Shown: positions 22,755-33,092, counted from the first letter of the stretch. The stretch: 64,000 nucleotides of DNA from Oreohelix idahoensis (GCA_024509875.1 JAMPIV010008103.1:1-64000), one strand, 5' to 3'. The notes: a model not told the origin generated them from the letters alone. Numbers and translations are program-made.

Positions 22755-24680
22755 CTAGCTCTCTCTATCACATGTAGATATCATAGAATTCTTGGGGACA
22801 ACATGACCGACCTTGAATGTCGCCGCTGTCTTACGCTGAAACAAAGTCTCACATTCACAACAACAAGTAGAGCAATCAATAGTATTCAAGCATCCACTGT
22901 TATTTTTACTCTGTTTACTTTGATTATAAATGACTCTGGGCTCATGTTGAACAAAATTAGCACAATTGCGCTTATTATTTGTTCTACGATCACAATACTT
23001 ATTATTACCGTTGTCTTGTTTACAAAAAATGACTTTAGTCTTTTGTTTAGGAACATTACTCTGGTGATATAAAGCAACATTTGAAAAGCTATTATCTCTA
23101 TCATACTTTCCAACATTCTTACAATCAAAACTTTGAGATTTGTTAAATTGTCTACAGTATCTACGAGAGGGAAAATTATTATTTTCTGATCTCCCTTGGT
23201 ACTGTTTACTCTTGGGGTTATCTCTCTTTCTAGAACTGTTTTTCTTTTCCCTTATGGGAATATATTTACCAATAGTTTCAAACTGACTGTGCTGAGTTTG
23301 ACAACTGCCAGAAACAATAGTATCTCTATTGTTCCGCATATGGGTTTCATCTTTGGAACAAGTAGTAATAGTCTCAACACCCGCTATTAATTTCTGAGTA
23401 TTTCCAGTAGTAGACAAATATTTGCTCTTATGAGTCTTGACCTGAAATATATCACCTTTCTTTTCCTGACCAACGGAACTGCCTGTTACACTAGAATCTT
23501 TGTTGGTCTGACGCCAAGAATTATCACTGGAACTATCAGTAATATTAGAACTTTTAAAGTTGTATTTACCACGATAAGATCTGTCTTTACCATGAATGAC
23601 ATCTCTCTGAGCAAAAAGTATATGGGGCTGACTTTTCGCAACTTTCTGTCTATCATTGTGAACATTGACAGAAGAGCACCTTTTGTTTTTCAAAACCATA
23701 TCTATTAAGCCAAATATTCTTTCCCTTGCTTCCGCAATTTCAATATCTTTAAGTGAAATCGTTTCACTTAACCTTTTATTTAACTCCTTAACAGCCAAAA
23801 CTTTGTCGCTTTCTTCTGCTAGCAAATTTTCAATTTTAGCGACCTTCTCTTTCTCAGCCGTCAACTCCACTAAAGTCTCTTTCTCGTACTGTTCTTTATT
23901 TGCCCTCAACTGAGTCAACTCTATCTGAAGTGTTTCAGTCTGGACATCATCATTGTTTTTCATAATCTCATTACTCTTCTTGGGGGGTACAATATTCATC
24001 TCCCCAATTTGATCACTGAGCATCGCATTATCATTCATCACCTCATGAAGCATTTCTATGTAAGTCTTCTCACAGACATTTCTCTCAACCTTCAATTTCT
24101 CATACATCTCTTTCTGTTCTTGAAGTTCCCGCGTGAGATTACCTATCTGAGTTTCCAAGTCTTGGACTTTGCTTAAAGTTGAATTTAATGTAGCTTGTGC
24201 ACTAGAAAGTTCTGAGTTTGATTCAAGTATCTCACTTTTAAGCCTATACACAGTTGCCTGTAGTTCGTTCTCTTTAGCAACACCTTCTAGGAAATTCTCT
24301 CTTTGCTGTAGAGCACTTTGTTTGTTTACTTTTGCTTGTTTCTCAATTCTCAATTCCCTTTCCTGCTCATCAGAAGTATGGTTATGGATTATTTTGAACA
24401 TGCTTTGCATTATATGTCCGTGTTCAAGTTCAATATTCTGTTGCAAAAACACACGAAGGTGCCGTAGCAAATTCACCAAATCCTTAGCCATTATTGAATT
24501 ACACAGAAGCTTAAAGTTATGTTCAGCAAATAACTCTAGAGATGCCGATACATTAACCAAAAAATCGTCCATGATCCATACTCCAAGTCGTGCACCTCTC
24601 AATCCCTTACCATCTCTACCTACCACCAATGCAGACTCCAACATAGGCCTTATATCTGTAGGGCACATATCACGATCCAT
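22755..24680 (-). CDS. Coiled-coil protein of element C, Gag-like by position
   Basis: A 641-codon intact ORF, the only one in the element. Residues about 1-130 look globular and match no capsid I recognise (starts MDRDMCPTDIRPML). Residues about 130-340 are a strong coiled coil rich in Glu, Lys, Leu and Gln. The last 300 residues are Asn/Ser/Lys/Arg-rich and basic. Near the C-terminus a Cys cluster (CSTCCCECETLF, then VGH) resembles the C-x2-C...CGH motif that joins Gag to protease in elements A and E, and the ORF stops about where protease would start. I infer a Gag-derived or Gag-replacing RNA-binding protein, but a captured host coiled-coil gene is possible. The start is the first Met, about 1.16 kb inside the 5' LTR. 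Confidence 0.8.
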   Translation of the reverse strand: MDRDMCPTDIRPMLESALVVGRDGKGLRGARLGVWIMDDFLVNVSASLELFAEHNFKLLCNSIMAKDLVNLLRHLRVFLQQNIELEHGHIMQSMFKIIHNHTSDEQERELRIEKQAKVNKQSALQQRENFLEGVAKENELQATVYRLKSEILESNSELSSAQATLNSTLSKVQDLETQIGNLTRELQEQKEMYEKLKVERNVCEKTYIEMLHEVMNDNAMLSDQIGEMNIVPPKKSNEIMKNNDDVQTETLQIELTQLRANKEQYEKETLVELTAEKEKVAKIENLLAEESDKVLAVKELNKRLSETISLKDIEIAEARERIFGLIDMVLKNKRCSSVNVHNDRQKVAKSQPHILFAQRDVIHGKDRSYRGKYNFKSSNITDSSSDNSWRQTNKDSSVTGSSVGQEKKGDIFQVKTHKSKYLSTTGNTQKLIAGVETITTCSKDETHMRNNRDTIVSGSCQTQHSQFETIGKYIPIREKKNSSRKRDNPKSKQYQGRSENNNFPSRRYCRQFNKSQSFDCKNVGKYDRDNSFSNVALYHQSNVPKQKTKVIFCKQDNGNNKYCDRRTNNKRNCANFVQHEPRVIYNQSKQSKNNSGCLNTIDCSTCCCECETLFQRKTAATFKVGHVVPKNSMISTCDRES

Positions 24681-25839
24681 GGTGATTCACTTACTTAATC
24701 AACTATATATAGTAATCACTTATAGTTATGACAAATTACTGTCGCAAAAGGTTTGACAATTACCCTTCCAGCTCACAAAGTTAACTATTTGTCAAGAAAT
24801 GAGCTTATTCCTCAATTCTGTATCACCAATTCCTTTTTATAGCACCTTTATCAAGTCACATCATTATCAGGAAAATCGACATATGTCAACAGCCATTAAC
24901 ACCTATGCATCAAATCTTAATCATATGTCAAATTAGACATAAACAACAATAATAACAAAATGAGCAATTAGGGAGGCCTAGCGACATATATGAAGTGACA
25001 CAATTTACACAAGACACAATCACTTATCTTGTCAATGATCCCGCTTCTTTTCCGCCACGATACTGGATATCACATAGACTGCTAAAACCTCCACTGCGGG
25101 AAAGCACTGGAACTTGATTCGCTTGTCTTCAGGTAATTTCGTCAATATGATATGTGCTTAACAATGCACACGTTGACAGGAACCATAATACAGCACACAC
25201 TGCCCCTCTTGACTCTTCTGTAGTCTGAAATGTACACGGCAACTCCGTGTATCATAACATCTTGAACTTGTGATGGTGATAACTGGCACAGGTAACTCGA
25301 ATATTGCAGAAATCTGTGACAACCCGTACAAATGCTGGTACAAATACTGTCCAAGTCTAATTGAACTTCCTTGACCACTGCAGACGTTGTTGTAGTCTAT
25401 AGGCACGAAATAGGACGTCAATTGCTACTGTTGTAAAGTTGCCTTCTATCAAATAAAGCGTGTGTTGTTTCTCAAATGCGCCACCCACGCAGATAATATT
25501 TAGGTCACAGTTCTGAAGTACACCAGATTCAAGCCACGCCTACATAAGGCTAATTATAACACAGTCAAGTGTTCTACACTCTTGTCACGTGAAAGTCATA
25601 TGTATTATTTCCAACTTGTAGTGACTGATCCTCTAGATATGTTATGGTCTGGTGGACAAAATTTGCTTCATATTATCCTCTTGCTTCAAGTACATATCAC
25701 TGTAGAGGTAACAATTTCTTAATCGTATACGCCACCCAGGCACATCTTAAATCATATCCAATGATACAAAACTACGCCACTTAGGCTATCGACGCGAATA
25801 GTCGTAGATGTCAGATCCTGTTAACTGAAAACCACCAAC
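24681..25839 (-). other. Element C 5' leader, with putative primer site
   Basis: About 1.16 kb with no convincing ORF. On the minus strand the 5' LTR is followed by GT and then TGGTGGTTTTCAG (plus 25825-25837), a likely primer-binding site sharing TGGTGG with element A. Confidence 0.6.
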
Positions 25840-27183
25840 TGATACCGACTAGATTTGCTGGTTTCTCACTGAACGTAATTAAACGTTAATGTTATTATGT
25901 CTTTGAAACCACCGCTGATAACGGCGCTAAGTCTAAATGTTATATAATCTCTGTTTACACCCACTGTTGCGAGTGTAGTGGTTTGGTCTATATCATCGCC
26001 ACGCAGGCTAATTTAATATATGTGTGCTGCTGTCCTGTCACTGTGTCTGGAATGTTGACCTGGGTGTGTGTTGATATGATCGCACACCACAGTACGTACA
26101 TAAGAGTACATTCAGGAGTCAAAAAGGGTTGCAAACGACTAGAACAGTTCGATACTGTTTATTCCGTACAACACAGACACGATGACATAAATGACACACA
26201 TTCGACAGCAAAACACGAATCATATAATTTCCACATTGCATTAAATATATATAATACGGCCTGTCCACATCCTGGCCTAAACAGTACTTCAATACTCAAT
26301 AAAGCCTGCACCACACGGCAGCTATAATAATGTTCATATGGCCTAAACAGTACTTCAATACTCAATAAAGCCTGCATCACACGGCAGCTCTAATAATCTT
26401 CATATGGCCTAAACAGTACTCCAATACTCACTAAAGCCTGCATCACACGGCAGCTATAATAATCTTCATATGGCCTAAACAAATCTTCAATACTCAATAA
26501 AGCCTGCACCACACGGCAGCTATAATAATCTTCATATGGCCTAAACAGTACTTCATTACTCCATAAAGCCTGCAACACACGGCAGCTATAATAATCTTCA
26601 TATGGCCTAAACAGTACTTCATTACTCCATAAAGCCTGCAACACACGGCAGCTATAATAATCTTCATATGGCCTAAACAGTACTGCATTACTCAATAAAG
26701 CCTGCAACACACGGCAGCTATAATAATCTTCATATGGCCTAAACAGTCTTCACTGCAGTTTATCAAATAGGCTGTACACACAGCGAAATATATAAGTCGA
26801 CATTTTCTCAAATCCTACGTAGGCATACATTATCCAAAAACACTGGGACTCGACCTACACGGTCCACGCCCAAAACACAACTCCCAAATCACACACTAGT
26901 CCCACCAAAAAACCCGTCACGAGATTCGGTTGTCTTGAACACCGTTCTCGATAACACATGCAGACTAGCGAGCTATTCACATGACTCAAAACAGTACAGA
27001 ATAAATACATTAAACAGCGTTCACACGCTTATCTGTACTCTGTCACCCGAAAAATAGGAAAAGATAATTCTATCCTAAAGTCAGACAAGTATCCGCTTAA
27101 TCAAGCGTTGCAACTCGAAATTTAATATGTTCAAAACACCATTCTAAAGATTACTTCCCCTTCCATAAATTCCACTTGCAACA
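25840..27183 (-). repeat. Element C 5' LTR
   Basis: Partner of 19076-20419, apparently identical, including the 66-bp array (here about 26276-26747). Followed by the AGGAG target duplication. Confidence 0.95.
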
Positions 27184-27188
27184 AGGAG

Positions 27189-28076
27189 GTACAACCTTCT
27201 TGTTTCAGGGACCGTGGTCCTAAAGCTATTGAGCAGCACCTGGTCGGAGCTTTGCTGAACCTAGAGGCTGACAGCATACTCCTGGGTCCAGATAGTGACC
27301 AGTGAGGTGTCTCCAGAACACAGGGAGGCTATCGAGCAAGAGGAGTCTTATCCTGCCGCCATCACGAAAGATAAGCCTATGTGGCCAGTGGAGCTCAACA
27401 TTATGCCCCCCCTCAAAATCTGACTTTATAATAAACCAGAGGGAAAATACAGTGTTTAAATTGATAGGGACTGTGAACTTTTCCCCATACTACTTACAAG
27501 ATAAACAAACACTTGAAGTCCTGATGACAAATAACAACATAGCTTGAAAAAAACAAAACCAGTATTACCTCATATTACTACTACACAACTGACACACATA
27601 GGATAATATTAATAAAATATGTCACTACAAGTTTCATATTGATAAATCCTGTACATATAAATTGTAATTAAAATTGATTGTGATTCCTGGTTCACTTTGT
27701 AGTTGAATCAGGACATATATATTAATGAAAGTGCTTAATACATATTGATATTTGAAAATTTACCAGTGACTCATTTAAGATAGTCTTATAGAATGGTACA
27801 TGTGTGTGAGTGTCACAGTGTTGTCAAGTGTGGTGGAATAAATTAAATTGTTTATCTGTCTGTTGTTGTTGTGACTTACACTTCATCATATACATACCCT
27901 AGACATTTAACGTAGTCATCACAATATTCCAGAATAATTCTGACTGAGGCATAATGTGGTAGCAAGTAAGGTTATCTGTAAAACACTACACCTATTAGAT
28001 ACAGATACCTTCACAGCTGATCTCAGTCAGTACACTAAGTCCCCTATAAAAATTTATAACATCCCACTTTACCACA
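27189..28076 (+). repeat. Element B 3' LTR, second part
   Basis: Continues the element B LTR after element C and ends CTTTACCACA, matching 13056-13943. Followed by the AGAGG target duplication. Confidence 0.93.
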
Positions 28077-30392
28077 AGAGGCAAGGTGATCAAGTTCCTT
28101 TCCTCGCTGCCTTTTGCGTTTATTAACTCAAGAGTAGAGTCAAGTACCTATTTACAGCTAGGTAGACCGGAGCATGAGGATACAAATTCTTTGTCAGGAC
28201 ATTAACATCGGTAGTAACGCATTCTAGACTTTGTATTATTTCTTTCCCGTCACTGTGTCGAATGCCTTTCTGTGGTGTTACAAAGCATGAATATTAATCA
28301 ATACATGCTTTCATTGCTTAGAAGTAGTTATTGTCTGAAATATAGCATGGTTTCTGGTATAACGCTCACAAACCTGCGCTGCACTTTAGTAAAATCTGGG
28401 GTAACCTGGCAACTAAGCGCGCGAATCTTTACTTTAAATGATTACATTTGTCTTCTTTATCACTGTTGTGAAATTGTTGTTGTTGTTTTCTTTTCCCATC
28501 ATAAAGTTTACGCTTGTTGCTACAGGTGTTAATTAAAAGCGTTGTTATCACCTCTATTCGAAAATCTCGCTGTCTGATATTCTATTTTCTTTTTCTGTAG
28601 CCAGTCTTGCCACTTGTGTCGTGTAATGCATACAGTCTTCAGTATGTTGCCCATTGTTCTTAAATCTCTTAATTAATTATTCGAAATACTCACCTGAGGG
28701 GAAAGGTTGTTATTATTTATGACAATCTATACAACTGTTTCGCTCTCACCATTGTGAAGTATTGCCGCACAATACAGCATTTATTGCTAACAACTATTTG
28801 TCAATGTGACATTCCTCAAGCTTTTGAAGTTTTCATGAACGAAGTGGTCTGATGTCGCCGTGCCAGAGCACGGGCGATTCTATCAAGAATAAATAAGAGG
28901 ATGAATAAGAAAATCAATGACAAAAGACTGACAATTATTTATATTAGTTAATGGTTGTGTTAAATAAGAGCGTAAGAGACGTGACGGTACAAAGTGCAGA
29001 CTTTTAGAATTCAGTGTATGACAATGACGAATTCTGTACGTAGTGACCGACAATAGTTCACGTGTAGCGGAAGGTTTTATATGTGTGAGATGATAGTGCT
29101 AGAGTAGAAAAAGTATTCTCTCCAGAATGTGTGAGGTCCCAGTGACAGAGAAGTACACTGGTATCACTCGATAGTCACGGCTGTGAAAGTATCTGGACTG
29201 AAAATATTCAGAGAACAGTCAGACCTTACTGCGCCACCTCCGCTATGTGACCACCTGTGATATTAATAAAAATTCAACCAAACTCAGTATCAACTATATT
29301 GAATGAATAAAGCTGGTGAATACAATTTATATCCTCTTTATTTACATCTATCTAATTGTGGTGATTGTGTGTGACTGGTGATACAAAAGTTATATTTATA
29401 CAAAAAACCAAATTGGCGAACACCCTTACAGTTTTTACAAGTTACACTAAAATGTCACTTCTTTAGACTCTTCCAATTAGTTAGGTAATAGACTTCTTCA
29501 CTGTCTTATTCACTTTATAACTTTCACTAGTTTATCACGCAAATTGTCATCATAAAACTTTGATTGACAGTTATCACTTCTTGGGTGCACGATTGTCACA
29601 AATATCACTCATCTGTTTTTATAATCAGTGTTCATATGAGATGTACAGCTTCAGTAGGTCGTGCTTCTACCAATCCAGGCACTGCTGGGGCGATTTGCAT
29701 TGATCCTCGAGCAATTCTTGATCATTGACCTCTGACTTTTGGTTGACAAGTATGAACCTGCAGATAATTGTAGGATATGTGGCTATTTGTGGATAATAAT
29801 TACCACATTCCTATTGTAGATGAGATGAATTTGTTTTCAGATGTATGCGTGAAAATGCATGATTATGGATCAGTGACAAGACAGGTGTCTACTGTGGAAC
29901 ATTTTATAAAATCAAATAATACAAAACAATATGTACACACATATATGGTATGAGGTTATAGTATCCCCCTGCCTGACACGTTAGCTCTATAAAGTGCAGT
30001 AACTTGAAGACAGATTGAATAAGCCCTGATAATGATTGTTGGTAGTCCTGAAAAAAATTGTTATTAGTCCTGAAAAGGATTGTGCTAGCCCTGATACGGA
30101 CTCAGTCATGGTGGTATATTTCGGGTTCCAATCTTCAACAATCATACCAAGTAATCAATTAATATACATGATACTTTCATAACATATAGATTAAACAAAT
30201 CCTGAAATAAAGTTGTAATTACTGTATTATTTTACATAGTAACTTTACATACCCTCGCAGGATCTAATTAAGATCAGTAAAGACTGGCTTTTGTGGAGTA
30301 ACAGAACTGCCTGGCTGCAAATAACAAGATATTGGCCGTGACACGTTTCTCTCTCTCCAGCCGTTGTCCTTCTGTCTTGCTTCGCTGTACAA
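28077..30392. other. Unassigned region, no gene seen
   Basis: About 2.3 kb without a convincing ORF or recognised element, apart from the stem-loop array at 30022-30102. Composition is mixed AT-rich. It could be host intergenic DNA or an old, unrecognisable repeat. Confidence 0.6.
30022..30102 (-). repeat. Tandem array of decayed stem-loop units, about 22-bp period
   Basis: Four 16-nt units begin at 30022, 30044, 30066 and 30087. The best one, read on the minus strand, is AATCCTTTTCAGGACT; the others differ at several positions. They resemble the stem-loops in the neighbouring LINE ORF1 element (30515-30546). Spacing is 22, 22 and 21 bp. Confidence 0.75.
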
Positions 30393-30514
30393 GTGAATTT
30401 GAAATGTTGTTGTTGTTTTCGTCTACTATGTTGCTGTAATACCCTGTTCAACCTGAAAGTTGGTTATAATTGGGGTATATTGTGTGTTAGGTTCTTCGGT
30501 GCTAGTCGTCTGTT

Positions 30515-30546
30515 AGTCCTGAAAAGGACTGGTCCTGAAAAGGACT
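30515..30546 (-). promoter_or_regulatory. Two adjacent histone-mRNA-like stem-loops after ORF1
   Basis: On the minus strand the two units are AGTCCTTTTCAGGACC and AGTCCTTTTCAGGACT: a 6-bp stem (first pair mismatched in one) with a TTTC loop. This is the size and loop type of the metazoan histone mRNA 3' stem-loop. They lie about 75-110 nt past the ORF1 stop. On the plus strand the loop would read GAAA. Confidence 0.6.
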
Positions 30547-30621
30547 ACGTAGCTGGTTGTCTGGTTTCCTCTTCGTTGCTTGTCGGTCGTGGTGTGTTCA
30601 TGGTGTTCATTTCCTGCCTTC

Positions 30622-32619
30622 CTATCTGTCTTGTGTCGTTTTGTTAGTTTTTGCTTTCCTCGTTTCTGTTTCTCTTGTCTTCCTGCTTTCCTGTATCTGT
30701 AATAGTGTTTTTTCTATTATTGCTGGTAGAAGTTTTTCAAGTGTTTCTTCGATGACTTCCTCGTCTGATTGTTCGTTTGTTTTGGTCGCTCTTGTGTTTG
30801 ATGTCATTTCCTCAATGGCTCTTCGCTCTGTTTCGATTCTCTTGAGGATTGTGGAGTTTTCTTCCTTCAGTTCTGTCAGCCTCTTGACATCTGTTTTTAT
30901 CTGCTGCTGGATTCTGTTCATTTCTTCCATCATATCTTTGACGCTCTGTAGATTTATTACGTCTTCACCACTGTCGGTTGGTTCTTCGGGAGCCTGCTTG
31001 CTTCTGTTTACGACCTGTAGTTTCATTTCTTTCACTTCAGCGGTCAGCTTGTGTAACTGTCGTCTATCTATTATGCGCTGTTTTTCTGCACCATCCGCAG
31101 CCACTCTGTGTTTTGCCTCCTTGAAGGGGATGTTTTTGTACACGGCCTCCTTCAAGATGCTCTTTGTTTCCTGAAACACAGGGCAGCCTCGGTACCTTGC
31201 CCCATGGTTTCCATGGCAGTTTGCACAGGTACGGTTTGCATTAATTGATTTGTAGTTGTGGTCCTCCTTCGCCCTGGGGCAGTCGCCATATTGGTGGTTT
31301 CCCGCGCAATATCGGCAGACAGCGTCTCTCCTGCATGTTTTCTTGGTGTGTGAAAACTGTTGGCAGTTAGAGCACTGCATGACCGGAGGTATATATGGTT
31401 CTGTCCTTTTTGTTGATGTTTCGAGCGTTAGTCTCTCGGGTCTTGTCGATCCTTCTACCGTAACTATCATCAGGTTGGTATCTTTCTTGGCCCAGGTTTT
31501 TAGCCTTTCGACCTGCGTGATTTTAAGATTTGCGTTTTCAGCTTGAAGGCGTCTGTGGACCTCGCCTTCGGAACATCTGGTATCCACCCCTCTGATGACC
31601 AACTTCTTTGTTGTCTTGTACTTTTCCACCACCACTTTTATTTGGTGGGGCAACTGGATTTCCTTTGGACCGGATTCCAGTTCGATCATCAGCGAGGTTG
31701 TTTTGTCTGTGTTGTTGAGAGAAAGCACTACTCCCTTTTCGTGCCTCCCTACTTTGGCGATACCTCTCCGTCCAGTTATCCCCTCGAGGATGTTGATCAC
31801 TTTGTTGTCGGGTAGGGCCCTGAGTGAGGCCTCACTTCCTGACGTCTGGGTGATCTTAACAATCCTCTCCTGTATCGTTTCTGAGTTGCTTGTATTTTTA
31901 GTGTTTGGTCTTTGTTTCCTTCTACTGGCTTGGTTCGAATCTTGTTCTTGATTATACGGTGTGATATCTTGCGTCTGAGCCCTTGAGTTGTCAGCTGTTG
32001 TTTCCTCAGGATCAGGAATGGTATCTTGCTTCTCAGTGGTTTCGATGTCCAGCACGCCTGGGGCTACTTCTACTGTTGCTTCTTGAAGAGCGAGCCTAAG
32101 GGACTCGTCTCCGTCTTCAAGTCTTCGAAGTGCATCTAAAATGGTCTCTGCGATATCTTCCTCTTGTACCTGTCTGTGTTGAGGAGCTGCCTCTATCACT
32201 TCCTTCATAGTGCTTGCAGGTGGGTCGGCTGTCATCTCGGCATCGTGCGGATTCTCTGTCATAGACCGGGTTTCTGCTGACGAGTCGGGTACGTGTGCTG
32301 GTGGCAGCCTGGATATAAGCTGTTGTTTTCTTTTCTCCAGCTGTCGTAACGCTCTCCAAATTTCTTTATGTTCTGGGTCTTCTTTATCTAGGCAAGGGGT
32401 CGGGCCACTCAGACTCTCAGTCGGGTCGACGCATGTCACAGCTAACTCCGTCGTGTCCGGAGTTATAGAAGGGCCGGTCCCGGCACGAGTACTTGGGGCA
32501 GTCTTGCTCTCTGGCTGTCTGTCATTGTTGATTGTGATATTGTGATTACCCTGGCTGTTCTGCGCTGGTGGGCTGGTGTAGACCTTCCTCTTTTTAGCGT
32601 GTGGCTTATGTCTGGGCAT
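30622..32619 (-). CDS. LINE ORF1 protein with CCHC zinc knuckles
   Basis: A 665-codon intact ORF. The N-terminal ~250 residues are Gln/Thr/Pro-rich and disordered-looking. Residues about 290-400 resemble the nucleic-acid-binding core of I/R1/Jockey-type ORF1 proteins (KLVIRGVDTRCSEGEV). Around 410-490 are Cys/His zinc knuckles (CSNCQQFSHTKKTC, CRYCAGNHQYGDC, CANCHGNHGARYRGC), a typical ORF1 arrangement. The C-terminal ~170 residues form a charged coiled coil. ORF1 proteins coat the element RNA and act as chaperones in retrotransposition. Downstream, ORF2 is missing: the insertion ends 217 nt past the stop, just after an ATG at 30451 (MNRVLQQHSRR) that might be the truncated ORF2 start. The clade is judged by eye. 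Confidence 0.88.
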   Translation of the reverse strand: MPRHKPHAKKRKVYTSPPAQNSQGNHNITINNDRQPESKTAPSTRAGTGPSITPDTTELAVTCVDPTESLSGPTPCLDKEDPEHKEIWRALRQLEKRKQQLISRLPPAHVPDSSAETRSMTENPHDAEMTADPPASTMKEVIEAAPQHRQVQEEDIAETILDALRRLEDGDESLRLALQEATVEVAPGVLDIETTEKQDTIPDPEETTADNSRAQTQDITPYNQEQDSNQASRRKQRPNTKNTSNSETIQERIVKITQTSGSEASLRALPDNKVINILEGITGRRGIAKVGRHEKGVVLSLNNTDKTTSLMIELESGPKEIQLPHQIKVVVEKYKTTKKLVIRGVDTRCSEGEVHRRLQAENANLKITQVERLKTWAKKDTNLMIVTVEGSTRPERLTLETSTKRTEPYIPPVMQCSNCQQFSHTKKTCRRDAVCRYCAGNHQYGDCPRAKEDHNYKSINANRTCANCHGNHGARYRGCPVFQETKSILKEAVYKNIPFKEAKHRVAADGAEKQRIIDRRQLHKLTAEVKEMKLQVVNRSKQAPEEPTDSGEDVINLQSVKDMMEEMNRIQQQIKTDVKRLTELKEENSTILKRIETERRAIEEMTSNTRATKTNEQSDEEVIEETLEKLLPAIIEKTLLQIQESRKTRETETRKAKTNKTTQDR

Positions 32620-32653
32620 TTTGACGATAACGCGATCTTTTCTCGAGTAGTGG

Positions 32654-32669
32654 CGTCCTGAGAAGGACG
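32654..32669 (-). promoter_or_regulatory. Stem-loop in the ORF1 5' UTR
   Basis: On the minus strand CGTCCTTCTCAGGACG: a perfect 6-bp stem and TCTC loop, about 35 nt before the ORF1 ATG. Same design as the pair downstream of ORF1. Confidence 0.6.
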
Positions 32670-32707
32670 TTGGTGTCTTCGCTGTGTTTATCGTTCAATT
32701 TGGTTAT

Positions 32708-32708
<1 letters not shown>

Positions 32709-32759
<51 letters not shown>
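32709..32759 (+). repeat. Poly(A) tract of about 51 nt
   Basis: Uninterrupted run of A ending directly before the right target duplication of the LINE fragment. Best read as the retrotransposed poly(A) tail. Confidence 0.9.
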
Positions 32760-32761
<2 letters not shown>

Positions 32762-32773
32762 TGAATTTGAAAT

Positions 32774-33092
32774 CATTTACGACCGCCCTTATATAGGGAG
32801 CTTCCGGACGTACAGGAAACAAGGCTCGCAACTCCAGCAAACTTCCCAAAATAGTTGTAACTTCGAGGGGGTTGTGCTAAATGAGTTTCAAACCTTGGTC
32901 TCGTGCATTTTACCTTTCCCAGTTCAAGCCTTTGGAGTTATATATTTCCGTTCTCCGTGAGTTGACCTTTATATCCATATGTTGTTTTCCCATATCTGTC
33001 GTGTTAACGATTTATATTGAATTATAAATAGGAAAAACACAGGATTTCTCAATGCACGGACACTATTCTTGCGAAATTCTTCACAACTATTT
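32774..33092. other. Unassigned spacer
   Basis: About 320 bp with no ORF or repeat that I recognise, lying between the LINE fragment and the SINE. Confidence 0.55.

Larger units (their letters stand above)
19076..27183 (-). mobile_element. Element C: non-autonomous LTR retrotransposon with a single non-pol ORF
   Basis: Two 1344-bp LTRs (19076-20419 and 25840-27183) that appear identical flank 5.4 kb with one minus-strand ORF. The element lies in the right LTR of element B with a perfect target duplication AGGAG (19071-19075 and 27184-27188). It has a purine tract with the same hairpin arrangement as A, E and F, and a TGGTGG primer-site start like A, so it belongs with the Gmr1-like group by its ends. 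No protease, integrase, RT or RNase H is present. Identical LTRs imply a very recent insertion, which must have used enzymes from another element. Confidence 0.93.
11536..28076 (+). mobile_element. Element B: Gmr1-like LTR retrotransposon, internally deleted, split by element C
   Basis: Plus-strand element with about 2.4-kb LTRs at 11536-13943 and 17554-28076, the latter interrupted by element C. The 5-bp target duplication AGAGG is perfect (11531-11535 and 28077-28081). After the left LTR comes a TATAT spacer, an exact tRNA-Pro-type primer site, a decayed gag-pol of only about 3 kb, and a purine tract before the right LTR. Removing element C and one AGGAG restores a 2410-bp right LTR, about 99.5 percent identical to the left by my reading. 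Confidence 0.93.
30406..32760 (-). mobile_element. Non-LTR retrotransposon 5' portion with intact ORF1, poly(A) on the opposite end
   Basis: A 13-bp target duplication, GTGAATTTGAAAT, flanks the insertion (30393-30405 and 32761-32773). The ORF1 is on the minus strand, yet a run of about 51 A lies at the plus-strand right end (32709-32759), directly behind the 5' UTR. That layout fits a twin-primed inversion: the 5' portion of the LINE inverted and joined to a 3' piece consisting only of the poly(A) tail. No endonuclease/RT ORF2 is present. Confidence 0.85.

Noticed and set aside
22749..23913. Several plus-strand ORFs of 64-107 codons
   Set aside because: Antisense shadows of the element C ORF.
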